In this document: piece after piece, positions 7,638 through 15,188 of the stretch
How the letters are laid out: each line of letters opens with the position of its first letter
How positions within the stretch are numbered: position 1 is the stretch's first letter
Source of the DNA: an uncultured Holdemanella sp.
GTDB taxonomy: Bacteria; Bacillota_I; Bacilli_A; Erysipelotrichales; Erysipelotrichaceae
DNA: 21,959 nucleotides
NCBI RefSeq assembly: GCF_934754935.1
Contig: NZ_CAKVJB010000037.1
Span: 1 to 21,959 of the forward strand
Direction: 5' to 3'
Made by a program: the position numbers and the translations under genes
The notes under the pieces: model-generated
Told to the model about the DNA's origin: nothing
The model's input: only the letters and a program-made list of their open reading frames with translations
Database searches by the model: none

Positions 7638-8709
7638 ATATTGTAAGGGTTGTGGTGTTTTACTTCAAAATGAAGATGAAAAAGCACTTGGATATGTACC
7701 TACTTTAGATGCTTCATATTGTCAAAGATGTTATCGTATTCGTCACTATGGGGATGTTACGATCAATATGCAGCAGGGTATTGAATCCAACGCAACATTA
7801 GAAAAAATCAATAATATTGATGGGGTTGTATTCTGGGTCGTGGATCTATTTGCGTTTGAGGCTAACTTGATTTCGCGCTTGAATCAGAAACTTCCTGGTA
7901 AAGATATTGTCATGGTATTAACGAAGCGTGATGTTTTGCCGACAACTTTAACGGATGAGAAAATCATCAACTTTGTGAAGCATCGTCTTCATGAAGAAAA
8001 TATTATTGTGAAGGATATTGTGATTTGTGGGTATCTATTAAAGGAAAATGACAAATCTAGAGAGTATTCATCGCGTATTGTGAATGCGATCTTAAAATAT
8101 CGTAAGAATCGAAATGTGATTTTTATGGGTGTTGCCAATGCCGGTAAATCGACTGTATTGAATCATTTGTTGGCAACAAAAGATCTAACAACTTCTCAAA
8201 ATCCTGGAACTACATTGGATTTAGTTCCAATTAGTTTTGAGGATTATACGATTTATGATACGCCAGGCATTGAGAATACGCATTCTTTATTAACGCATCT
8301 TCAACCGAAAGATTTAAAGACGGTCATTCCGACAAAGCCAATTCGCCCATTTGTTTCACAAATTTTTGAAGATCAGTCATTTGCGGCAGCAGGTTTGGCA
8401 AGACTTGATGTAGTGGTGAGTGGAAAGGCAACGGTTGTAGGATATTTCTCTCGCTCTTTATCGATTCATAGAGGAAAATTAAGTAATGCGGATGCGTTGT
8501 GGCAAAAACATTTAAATGGCATGTTAGTGCCATGTGTAGATACTTCTTTACTAACGATGCATACGTTCCATGCACCTAAGCTTGAGGGCGAAAAGATGGA
8601 TGTTTGTATTCATGGTATTGGATGGTTCTGTATTAGTGGACAAGTAAAAGATGTATATGTAAAAGTACATAAGGGAATTCAAGTAACGTTTAGAAAGGCG
8701 ATGATTTAA
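7630..8709 (+). CDS. yqeH: Ribosome-assembly GTPase YqeH
   Basis: YqeH is a circularly permuted GTPase needed for 30S subunit assembly. The 359 residues start with a zinc-finger-like treble of cysteines, CKGC (5, 8) and CQRC (31, 34). The GTPase motifs come in permuted order: G4 TKRD (98-101), then G1 GVANAGKST (167-175), G2 NPGTT (191-195) and G3 DTPG (210-213). A C-terminal domain of about 140 residues, presumed to bind RNA or protein, follows. I chose the ATG at 7630, six bases after GAGGTG. An in-frame GTG at 7621 would lie inside that ribosome site. It overlaps yqeG by 8 bp and shares one base with yhbY. Confidence 0.95.
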   Translation: MTKYCKGCGVLLQNEDEKALGYVPTLDASYCQRCYRIRHYGDVTINMQQGIESNATLEKINNIDGVVFWVVDLFAFEANLISRLNQKLPGKDIVMVLTKRDVLPTTLTDEKIINFVKHRLHEENIIVKDIVICGYLLKENDKSREYSSRIVNAILKYRKNRNVIFMGVANAGKSTVLNHLLATKDLTTSQNPGTTLDLVPISFEDYTIYDTPGIENTHSLLTHLQPKDLKTVIPTKPIRPFVSQIFEDQSFAAAGLARLDVVVSGKATVVGYFSRSLSIHRGKLSNADALWQKHLNGMLVPCVDTSLLTMHTFHAPKLEGEKMDVCIHGIGWFCISGQVKDVYVKVHKGIQVTFRKAMI

Positions 8710-8999
8710 TGTTAACGAGTCAAAATAAAAAATATTTAAGAAAATTAGGGATGGAATATAAATCATTATTCCAGATTGGTAAAGATGGTTTGAGTGATAA
8801 TTTAATGGATACTTTATCCGATTCATTAGAGGCACATGAATTAGTAAAATGTAATTTATTAAAGACATGTCCAATCGATGTTCGTGAGGCAGCTATTGAG
8901 TGTGCAAGCGCAACAGGTAGTGAAGTGGTTCATATTGTAGGACACACTTTCCTATTGTATAGAAGAAGTAAAGAAAATAAATTGGGGCTTAAAAAATGA
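8709..8999 (+). CDS. yhbY: YhbY-family (CRM domain) RNA-binding protein
   Basis: This is a single-domain CRM protein of 96 residues, the usual size. LTSQNKKYLRKLG at the N-terminus and FQIGKDGLSDNLMDTL (the IGKxG-type motif) are family signatures, followed by HELVKCNLLKTCP and VVHIVGHTFLLYR. Homologues associate with pre-50S ribosomal particles. Its start shares one base with the yqeH stop and its end overlaps nadD by 4 bp (ATGA), so it is translated within the same ribosome-assembly cluster. Confidence 0.95.
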   Translation: MLTSQNKKYLRKLGMEYKSLFQIGKDGLSDNLMDTLSDSLEAHELVKCNLLKTCPIDVREAAIECASATGSEVVHIVGHTFLLYRRSKENKLGLKK

Positions 9000-10012
9000 G
9001 AATTGCCATTGTAGGAGGGTCTTTTGATCCAATCCATAATGGACATATTCAAATGGCCAATCAGTCTTTACAAGCTTTACAAGTTGATGAAGTATGGTTT
9101 ATGCCGACTTCAAGTACGCCTTTAAAAGACCATGAATTGACATTGGATCAAGAGCGTTTGGCTATGATTGATTTGGTGGTTCAGAAAAATCCAAAATTTA
9201 AAGCATGTACGCTTGAGCTTGAAAGAGCTGGTAAAAGCTATACGTATGATACGTTAAAGGAATTGATTGAAACGTATCCGGAACATGAGTTTTATTGGAT
9301 CATAGGAAATGATCAATTGGAACAATTTGATAAGTGGTATCATGCCGAAAAACTTGTTAAGATGGCTCATTTTGTGTGTTTTGATAGGAATGGCAAGCTT
9401 GCAGATTCAAAATATGACATTATGTGTATGACAATGCCCTCGGTCCCAGTTTCAAGTTCAGAAATTCGTATGGGAAATAAATTGAATTATTTGCCAAAAG
9501 AAGTTTTACGTTATATCTATCGAAACAGGTTGTATGTGAAGGATTTTGTGGCTTCTAGGTTAACAGAAAAAAGATATAAACATTCTTTATCGGTTGCCAA
9601 ACTTTGTGAAGAGTTTGCGTTGAACAATGGGTATGATATGCATATTGCGTATTATATTGGTTTGTTTCATGATATAGCTAAATATATGCCTAAGGATGAG
9701 ATGATAAAATGGATGAATAGTATTTGTCCTGAAAACATGGAATATCCTGTAGCTGTATGGCATGGTTTTGTAGGGGCTGCTGTTACGAAAGATATCTTTT
9801 TGATTGATGATCCAATCGTATATAATGCAATTTATCATCATGTACTTGGAACGAGTCAAGATCCTTATGCGATGATGGTATTTTGTGCGGATAAATTAGA
9901 CCCTTTGCGTGGATATGATTCTAGTAAGTTGATTGAAATTTGTAACAAAGATATTAAAGAAGGATTTGATTTGGTGGTTCAACAAAACCGTGAGTATTTA
10001 AAGAGAGGTTAG
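8996..10012 (+). CDS. nadD: Nicotinate-nucleotide adenylyltransferase fused to YqeK HD hydrolase
   Basis: One reading frame of 338 residues carries two enzymes that are separate adjacent genes (nadD, yqeK) in Bacillus subtilis. Residues 1 to about 185 are NadD: VGGSFDPIHNGH with the nucleotidyl-transfer HxGH (14-17), and SSSEIR (153-158). It converts nicotinate mononucleotide and ATP to deamido-NAD. Residues from about 190 onward are an HD-domain protein of the YqeK type: His196, His225-Asp226 (LFHDIAK), His256, His281-His282 and Asp299 in CADKLDP. YqeK proteins hydrolyse diadenosine tetraphosphate symmetrically. All catalytic residues of both parts are present, so both are probably active. 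The fusion may pair adenylyl chemistry with clearing of the Ap4A alarmone. Fusions of this kind occur in Mollicutes and relatives. The start overlaps yhbY by 4 bp. Confidence 0.93.
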   Translation: MRIAIVGGSFDPIHNGHIQMANQSLQALQVDEVWFMPTSSTPLKDHELTLDQERLAMIDLVVQKNPKFKACTLELERAGKSYTYDTLKELIETYPEHEFYWIIGNDQLEQFDKWYHAEKLVKMAHFVCFDRNGKLADSKYDIMCMTMPSVPVSSSEIRMGNKLNYLPKEVLRYIYRNRLYVKDFVASRLTEKRYKHSLSVAKLCEEFALNNGYDMHIAYYIGLFHDIAKYMPKDEMIKWMNSICPENMEYPVAVWHGFVGAAVTKDIFLIDDPIVYNAIYHHVLGTSQDPYAMMVFCADKLDPLRGYDSSKLIEICNKDIKEGFDLVVQQNREYLKRG

Positions 10013-10014
10013 AC

Positions 10015-10353
10015 ATGGAAATTTTAGATATTGTAGTTCATGCGATCTGTGAAAAGAAAGCACAAGATGTACGTGTATATGATGTAACGAGTTTGACTCC
10101 TTTTATGGATTCAATGATTGTTTGTTCGACTACGAATATTCGTCAGAATAATGCGATTGCACAAAATATTAAGGATCGTTTAAGAGAGGCTGGATATATG
10201 GGGGATATGCATATTGAGGGTGACTCTGGTTCAAAATGGCTTTTGATTGATTTAAAAGAGGTTGTAGTCCATTTATTTGTGAATGAGGAAAGGCAGGTTT
10301 ATAATCTGGACCGTTTATATTCGGATGTTCCAGTAAAAACGTATGATTTATAA
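10015..10353 (+). CDS. rsfS: Ribosomal silencing factor RsfS
   Basis: RsfS (Iojap/RsfA family, 112 residues) binds ribosomal protein uL14 and blocks subunit joining when nutrients are short. Family features visible are AICEKKAQDVRVYDVT near the start, DSMIVCSTTNIRQ and the C-terminal EGDSGSKWLLIDLKEVVVH, then the HLF motif and YNLDRLY. An AGAGAGG just before the start gives a good ribosome site. The gene sits directly after nadD-yqeK as in other Bacillota and overlaps the next gene by 11 bp. Confidence 0.95.
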   Translation: MEILDIVVHAICEKKAQDVRVYDVTSLTPFMDSMIVCSTTNIRQNNAIAQNIKDRLREAGYMGDMHIEGDSGSKWLLIDLKEVVVHLFVNEERQVYNLDRLYSDVPVKTYDL

Positions 10354-11050
10354 TACATTGGCACATTATTATGATGCTTTAGTAAAAGATGAAGAGGCAT
10401 CTAGAGAATGGGTATCTTGGATTGAGAGTGAACTTGCACCTTGTGATTGTTTAGAACTTGCGTGTGGTAGTGGAGAAATCACTCAGATGCTTGCGAAAAA
10501 AGGCTATACTATGACAGCTCTTGATTTGAGTGAGGAAATGGTCAAGCAGGCAAAAAGTAAAAACTTAGATGGTTCGATTGAGTTTTTATGTCAAGATATG
10601 CGAAATCTAGAAAATCTAGAAACGTACTCTGGTATTTTCTGCTTGTGTGATAGTTTTAACTATATTTTAGAAAAAGAAGAAATTGATGCGTTCTTTCATG
10701 AAGTCAGTCAACATTTAAAATCAAATGGACTTTTCTTCTTTGATACACATTCTTTGGATCGTTTAGAAGAGTTTGATTCGGAATATAATGAGACAGGTGC
10801 TTTTGAAGATGGTTGTCAATACCAATGGTCGATTATGGCAGAGGATGATTATGTATATCAGGATTTTGCGTTTTATATGAAAGACAAAGTGGTTCAGGAG
10901 CATCATATTCAAAGGGTATATGATCCACAATGGTTGGCAAAGATTTTATCAAAGTATTTTGATATTTTAAAAGTCACAACTGATTTTGATGTTGAGGGGA
11001 TTGCGCCTGGTGAAAAGTATTTTTATGTATGTAGAAAGAAGGTACAATAA
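10343..11050 (+). CDS. Class I SAM-dependent methyltransferase, YqeM-like
   Basis: This 235-residue protein begins with MIYNTLAHYYDAL, the usual opening of the YqeM group. Motif I LELACGSGE (37-45), acidic residue in LDLSEEMV, and CQDMRNL form the SAM pocket. The middle contains a Phe-rich half (GLFFFDTHS) typical of the group. The substrate is unknown. The start overlaps rsfS by 11 bp and has only a weak ribosome site, so translation is likely coupled. The next gene recycles S-adenosylhomocysteine, the by-product of such enzymes, the same pairing seen for yrrT-mtnN in Bacillus subtilis. yqeM follows rsfS in that species too. Confidence 0.88.
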   Translation: MIYNTLAHYYDALVKDEEASREWVSWIESELAPCDCLELACGSGEITQMLAKKGYTMTALDLSEEMVKQAKSKNLDGSIEFLCQDMRNLENLETYSGIFCLCDSFNYILEKEEIDAFFHEVSQHLKSNGLFFFDTHSLDRLEEFDSEYNETGAFEDGCQYQWSIMAEDDYVYQDFAFYMKDKVVQEHHIQRVYDPQWLAKILSKYFDILKVTTDFDVEGIAPGEKYFYVCRKKVQ

Positions 11051-11730
11051 TGATTGGGATTGTAGCGGCAATGGATGCTGAAATTCTTGAATTTGAAAAG
11101 CGTATGGATGTAGTCGATCATACAAAGACAATTGCGGGATGCACATTAACATATGGAAAATGGCAAGGTAAAGATGTCGTTTTATGTAAGAGTGGTGTAG
11201 GTAAGGCTTATGCGGCTATGTCTTGTACTATTTTGTGTATGCAAGAAAATGTGGATAGTATTATCAATGTAGGTACAGCTGGTGGATTAACACAGGATGA
11301 ACAAGTATTGGATATTGTGATTAGTGATAAGGTTGTACAAGCAGATTATGATACAAGTCCATTAGATGGTCCTTCTGGTGTTGGATTGGTGTATAATAGT
11401 CATGAAAAATTGAGCCAGAGTTGTATTGAAGCGGCAAAAGATATGCAGATTCGATATCATGTGGGTACAATTGCTTCACAAGATTTATTTATGTCTAGAG
11501 ATGAGGATTTTGAAAAGTTGATGAACAATTTCCCAGACTCAATTTGTTCAGAAATGGAAGCAGGAGCGATTGGTGCTGTTGCCACAAAATTTAATATTCC
11601 ATTTGTGATTGTGCGTTGTTTAAGTGATGTTGTACATCATAATGAAAATCCAATGGAATTTTCAACATATGTTTCTAAGGCAAGTGCACAATCGGCTAAA
11701 TTAATTGAAAACTGGTTGATGCGTATATAG
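11050..11730 (+). CDS. mtnN: 5'-methylthioadenosine/S-adenosylhomocysteine nucleosidase
   Basis: MTAN cleaves adenine from methylthioadenosine, S-adenosylhomocysteine and 5'-deoxyadenosine, releasing product inhibition of SAM enzymes. The 226 residues are the normal length. IGIVAAMDAEI supplies the acidic residue Glu11. VGTAGGL is the nucleoside-phosphorylase glycine motif. SEMEAGAIGAVA binds the ribose, and RCLSDV holds the catalytic Asp. The start shares one base with the methyltransferase stop and has an AAGGT ribosome site. It is followed by an 18-bp gap, the largest inside the operon. Confidence 0.95.
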   Translation: MIGIVAAMDAEILEFEKRMDVVDHTKTIAGCTLTYGKWQGKDVVLCKSGVGKAYAAMSCTILCMQENVDSIINVGTAGGLTQDEQVLDIVISDKVVQADYDTSPLDGPSGVGLVYNSHEKLSQSCIEAAKDMQIRYHVGTIASQDLFMSRDEDFEKLMNNFPDSICSEMEAGAIGAVATKFNIPFVIVRCLSDVVHHNENPMEFSTYVSKASAQSAKLIENWLMRI

Positions 11731-11748
11731 TAAAAAGGAGGAATAAGA

Positions 11749-12216
11749 ATGGGGCTAAAGCGTAGACATAAAAAGCAGCATGGAACAAAAACGACACTTG
11801 GATTAGTTATCATTCTTGTTCTTATATTACTTGTGATTTGGTCGGAGTTTATCAGTGGACCCAATCGTGTCAAGGAACAGATTTATGCGCAAAGAATTGA
11901 AAAAATTGTTAAACAAAATAAGAATATTCAAGGCTTGAGTGAACATGTCTTTGATTATACAACATATCAGGGATATGATGATACGACTTTATATTGGTAT
12001 AATGCGAAGTCTGAATTGATAACATCAAGAGATATCGAGACTTTGAATTATAAAAAGGCTAAGCGTATTGCAAAAAAGAATTACGATATCAAGTGTGAAT
12101 CGATCGTACTTGGATATGGCTACAACAATCCGGTATATGAGATTCGTGGATCGAATAAATTGATTTTATTAGATTATGATAGTTTTGAACGTGTTTATGA
12201 AAGGAAGATACAATAA
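11749..12216 (+). CDS. Membrane-anchored DUF5590-like (YpmB-type) protein
   Basis: This 155-residue protein has a basic N-terminus (KRRHKKQH), one membrane helix at about residues 18-35 and an extracytoplasmic remainder resembling the small PepSY-like DUF5590 domain of YpmB. ITSRDIETLNYKKAKRIAKK and the C-terminal YEIRGSNKLILLDYDSFE fit that fold. In Bacillus subtilis ypmB lies a few genes upstream of dnaD-nth, as here. Function is unknown; a wall-side role is likely from topology. AAGGAGG at 11735-11741 gives a strong start. Assignment rests on topology, length and position more than on a strict motif. Confidence 0.7.
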   Translation: MGLKRRHKKQHGTKTTLGLVIILVLILLVIWSEFISGPNRVKEQIYAQRIEKIVKQNKNIQGLSEHVFDYTTYQGYDDTTLYWYNAKSELITSRDIETLNYKKAKRIAKKNYDIKCESIVLGYGYNNPVYEIRGSNKLILLDYDSFERVYERKIQ

Positions 12217-12755
12217 TGGCTAATTTTGATTTTAATGCACCTTATGTAGATCGTAGAACTTGGATCATTGATCATCTACAAGATCTTGTTCTAGAACCAA
12301 AAGAAATATTAGTCGTATTGTTGATTGATTTTTTCAACCAGCAGCATATTTCAATTGATCATGAATTGATTAGTGAAAAGTTAAAAATTAGTGTGGATGA
12401 AGTGGAAGATATTTTCACCGAATTATCAGATAAAGGCTATTTAACTTTAGATTATGCGAATGGATCTTTGATTTTTAATATTGAAGGAATCTTTGAACTT
12501 TCTCAATCAAACAATACTTCCATTGATCGTTCTTTATTAGAGCAATTTGAGATGGAATTTGCGCGTCCCTTATCTTCAACGGAAATGCAAAGAATTATTG
12601 ATATGGCAAGTATGTATGATGAGCGTCGTGTGATTTGTGCATTAAATGAAGCTGTATGTAATGAGGTTTGTGATTTAAATTATATTGAAAGAATTCTTCA
12701 GAATTGGCAACAAAAAGGTTTGTCAACTGAGGATTTGGAGAATGGCAAGCGATGA
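12216..12755 (+). CDS. dnaD: DnaD-family replication initiation protein
   Basis: DnaD is a primosomal protein that remodels DNA and helps load the helicase at oriC and at restart in Bacillota. This 179-residue copy has a winged-helix N-terminal half (about 1-105, with the KLKISVDEVEDIFTELSDKG helix-turn-helix) and a C-terminal DnaB_2 domain. That domain ends in YIERILQNWQQKG, the YxxxIxxxW motif that contacts DNA. It is rather short compared with the 230-residue Bacillus protein, mainly in the linker and tail. The start shares one base with the previous stop, and the end overlaps nth by 4 bp, the conserved dnaD-nth pair. Confidence 0.92.
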   Translation: MANFDFNAPYVDRRTWIIDHLQDLVLEPKEILVVLLIDFFNQQHISIDHELISEKLKISVDEVEDIFTELSDKGYLTLDYANGSLIFNIEGIFELSQSNNTSIDRSLLEQFEMEFARPLSSTEMQRIIDMASMYDERRVICALNEAVCNEVCDLNYIERILQNWQQKGLSTEDLENGKR

Positions 12756-13378
12756 ATGCGAATGAAATTTTGGATGAGATGGAAAAGATCTTTCCGAATG
12801 CGAAGTGTGAATTGTATCATGAATCTCCATTTCAATTGATTGTTGCGGTTGTGCTAAGTGCACAGACAACGGATGCGATGGTCAATAAGGTGACGCCAGC
12901 ATTATTTATGGCGTATCCTACGGCAGAAAAGATGGCAGAAGCTACAGTTTCTGAGTTAGAACCATATATTAAAAGAATTGGTTTGTATCGTAATAAAGCT
13001 CGTTCTATTTCTAATCTAAGTAAAGATTTAGTTGAAAGATATCATGGCCAAGTGCCTTATACGTATAAGGATCTAATGTCTTTAGCAGGTGTTGGAAGAA
13101 AGACGGCCAATGTCGTTCGTAGTGTTGCCTTTGATATTCCTAGCTTTGCGGTAGATACCCATGTCAATCGTGTTAGTAAGCGTTTGGGTTTAGCTAAATA
13201 TAATGATTCGGTTGAAAAGGTTGAGGAAAAGCTAAAACGTAAAATTGATCGTTCAAGATGGAATCAAGGTCATCATGACTTTATATTTTTTGGTCGATAT
13301 CTTTGTCATTCAAGAAATCCAGAATGTGAAAGATGTCCTTTTAAAAGCTTTTGTAAGAAAGATAAATATGAGAAATAG
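12752..13378 (+). CDS. nth: Endonuclease III (DNA glycosylase/AP lyase)
   Basis: Nth removes oxidised pyrimidines and nicks the abasic site. The helix-hairpin-helix LAGVGRKTANVV holds catalytic Lys117, and AVDTHVNRV holds Asp135. The C-terminal four-cysteine loop has Cys185, 192, 195 and 201 (spacing 6, 2, 5), the classic iron-sulfur cluster pattern. The length of 208 residues is standard. It is the last gene of the long operon, and a terminator starts 3 bp after the stop. Confidence 0.96.
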   Translation: MNANEILDEMEKIFPNAKCELYHESPFQLIVAVVLSAQTTDAMVNKVTPALFMAYPTAEKMAEATVSELEPYIKRIGLYRNKARSISNLSKDLVERYHGQVPYTYKDLMSLAGVGRKTANVVRSVAFDIPSFAVDTHVNRVSKRLGLAKYNDSVEKVEEKLKRKIDRSRWNQGHHDFIFFGRYLCHSRNPECERCPFKSFCKKDKYEK

Positions 13379-13381
13379 TAG

Positions 13382-13407
13382 CACTACAATTGTAGTGTTT
13401 TTCTTTT
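13382..13407 (+). terminator. Terminator of the murF-nth operon
   Basis: CACTAC-AATT-GTAGTG (13382-13397) is followed directly by TTTTTCTTTTTG. The stem is short but perfect. It begins 3 bp after the nth stop and is the first recognisable plus-strand terminator since the promoter at 928-952. Confidence 0.82.
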
Positions 13408-13509
13408 TGTATTGTGATGGAAAGAGAAAATAATAAAGTTGACAAATAGTTGGTAGAGCAACCACAATAAAATCAATATAATGATGGTGAAAAGGAGGAA
13501 ATATGTATC

Positions 13510-13863
13510 ATGAAGGCAAGTGTATTTATAGCTTATATTCTTTTGTTGATGTATTTTGTAGTTGGTGTCGCATTCATATACTTATTTGTGTTGCTTGTTA
13601 GGGCATTGAGAAAATATATTAAATCTGAACCTGTAAGAAAGGAAAAGGCTGAGAGCGCAAAGTCACTTGGTGAAGTGATTAAAAGATATCGTACCCAACG
13701 TAAAATGACACAAGAATTTGTGGCAGAGTCTTTAGGTGTTACAAGACAAGCTGTATCAAAATGGGAAAGTGGTGCATCGGATCCAAGTACAACGAATCTA
13801 ATGGCTTTGGCTAAACTTTTTGGAGTCACTGCTGAAGAAATCTTAAAGGAAGTTAGTCGATGA
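13510..13863 (+). CDS. Membrane-anchored XRE-family regulator
   Basis: This 117-residue protein has an N-terminal membrane helix (about residues 7-31), a charged linker with KSEPVRKEKAES, and an XRE helix-turn-helix from about 52 to the end (LGEVIKRYRTQRKMTQEFVA, then VTRQAVSKWESGASDPS). The DNA-binding half lies in the cytoplasm, so it is a membrane-tethered repressor or activator. AAAGGAGG at 13491-13498 is 11 bases from the ATG, a little long. Upstream, TTGACA (13439) and TATAAT (13477) are 32 bp apart and do not form one promoter. In the other frame the codons just after the stop continue sensibly to 13903 (DDEKEMLQQLLNDE), so the last residues may have been lost by a one-base frameshift. 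The target is unknown; it may govern the three genes that follow. Confidence 0.85.
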   Translation: MKASVFIAYILLLMYFVVGVAFIYLFVLLVRALRKYIKSEPVRKEKAESAKSLGEVIKRYRTQRKMTQEFVAESLGVTRQAVSKWESGASDPSTTNLMALAKLFGVTAEEILKEVSR

Positions 13864-13916
13864 TGAAAAAGAAATGTTACAACAATTATTGAACGATGAG
13901 TAAAGGAAGTATGAAT

Positions 13917-14375
13917 ATGAAGATTATTAAAGTTATAAATGATGAAGAAAAGAAGAAAATCACAAGAACTGTATTAGAAGCATTGCCTGAGTGGTTTGGA
14001 ATTGTAGAATCACGTGAAGAATATATTCTTGATAGTGTAGGAAAAGATTTCTTTTGTGCTATGGAAAAAGATAAGGTCGTTGGATTTTTGTATCTTAAAC
14101 AAACTGGTAAAGATACAATTGAACTTGCTGTAATGGGTGTATTAAAAGAATATCATCGTAAAGGAATTGGAAGAGCACTATTCGAATACGCAAAGGAAAG
14201 TATAAAAGAAAGTGGATATTCGTTTATTCAGGTAAAAACAGTGAAGATGGGAATGTATGAAGATTATGATCGTACAAATCAATTTTATATTTCATTAGGT
14301 TTTAAAGAATTTGAAGTACTTGATTCATTGTGGGATGAAAACAATCCTTGTCAAATTTACGTAATGGCAATATGA
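13917..14375 (+). CDS. GNAT-family N-acetyltransferase
   Basis: GNAT enzymes transfer an acetyl group from acetyl-CoA. The acyl-CoA loop is visible as VLKEYHRKGIGRALFEYAKE, preceded by strand DTIELAVMGV. YDRTNQFYISLGFKEFE is the usual C-terminal part. I chose the ATG at 13917, nine bases after AAGGA. Earlier in-frame ATGs at 13896 and 13911 are upstream of or too close to that site. This gives 152 residues. The substrate cannot be told. It is followed within 10 bp by the TfoX-like gene and then another GNAT gene, so these form a small operon. Confidence 0.9.
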   Translation: MKIIKVINDEEKKKITRTVLEALPEWFGIVESREEYILDSVGKDFFCAMEKDKVVGFLYLKQTGKDTIELAVMGVLKEYHRKGIGRALFEYAKESIKESGYSFIQVKTVKMGMYEDYDRTNQFYISLGFKEFEVLDSLWDENNPCQIYVMAI

Positions 14376-14384
14376 GGTGACAAA

Positions 14385-14699
14385 ATGGCATCAACTAAAG
14401 ATTATTTAGATTTTATTTTAGGACAACTATCTAATTTAGAAGAAATTACGTATCGAGCTATGATGAAAGAATATATCCTCTATTATCGAGGGAAAATTGT
14501 TGGCGGTATCTATGATGATCGATTACTTGTTAAGCCTGTAGAATCCGCAATTCATTATATGCCAAAAGTTCGATACGAATTACCATATGATGGGGCTAAA
14601 GAGATGTTGTTGGTAGAAGAAGTGGATAATCGGGAATTTTTGGAAGGCTTGTTTGAAATTATGTATGAGGAGCTTCCAAATCCAAAAAGGAAGAAATAA
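14385..14699 (+). CDS. TfoX N-terminal-domain protein
   Basis: This 104-residue single-domain protein matches the TfoX/Sxy N-terminal fold: DYLDFILGQLSNLEEITYRAMMKEY, then YYRGKIVGGIYDDRLLVKP. The usual family version has the RxMFGG-like stretch at the place of YRAMMKEY. In Gammaproteobacteria TfoX controls competence, but in Bacillota these short single-domain proteins are uncharacterised and often travel with acetyltransferases, as here. GAGGTG gives the ribosome site, overlapping the preceding stop. Confidence 0.85.
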   Translation: MASTKDYLDFILGQLSNLEEITYRAMMKEYILYYRGKIVGGIYDDRLLVKPVESAIHYMPKVRYELPYDGAKEMLLVEEVDNREFLEGLFEIMYEELPNPKRKK

Positions 14700-14702
14700 A
14701 CT

Positions 14703-15188
14703 ATGAATGAGTTACTATTTTCTAAGAAATATGATGTTAGAAAACTACAAAAGAATGATATTGATCAAATATATGATATTTGTAGTAAAAATCACTTATA
14801 TTATCAATATTGTCCTCCTTATGTGACAAGAAAGAGTATCGAATCGGATATGATGGCTCTTCCAGATAATGTCGATTTTAAAGATAAGTACTATGTGGGA
14901 TATTTTAAGAATGGAAAACTAATCGCAATCTTAGATTTAATTGAAGGATATCCTAAAAAGGATATTGTATTCATTGGATTCTTTATGATGGATAAAAATG
15001 TTCAAAAGAGTGGGGTTGGAAGTGCAATAGTCAATGAACTTATTGATTATTTAACAACGCTTGAACATAAGGAAGTTCGCTTAGGTTGGATAAATGGAAA
15101 TCCTCAAGCTGAACATTTTTGGATTCAAAATGGTTTTTGTCCAATAAAAGAAGATCGTGTTGTACTCGCAAAACGAAGAATTAAATAA
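14703..15188 (+). CDS. GNAT-family N-acetyltransferase
   Basis: A second acetyltransferase of 161 residues, with MDKNVQKSGVGSAIVNEL as the acyl-CoA loop and GNPQAEHFWIQNGFCPI as the C-terminal part. The N-terminal LQKNDIDQIYDICSKN is typical of GNATs acting on small molecules or peptides. The start follows the TfoX-like stop by 3 bp, with AAGGAAG about a dozen bases upstream. Its stop overlaps the 3' end of the convergent LysR gene by 8 bp, and I see no terminator between them. Confidence 0.88.
   Translation: MNELLFSKKYDVRKLQKNDIDQIYDICSKNHLYYQYCPPYVTRKSIESDMMALPDNVDFKDKYYVGYFKNGKLIAILDLIEGYPKKDIVFIGFFMMDKNVQKSGVGSAIVNELIDYLTTLEHKEVRLGWINGNPQAEHFWIQNGFCPIKEDRVVLAKRRIK

Noticed and set aside
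13439..13482. TTGACA and TATAAT before the XRE gene as one promoter
   Set aside because: They are 32 bp apart, far beyond normal spacing; each may belong to a weaker separate promoter.
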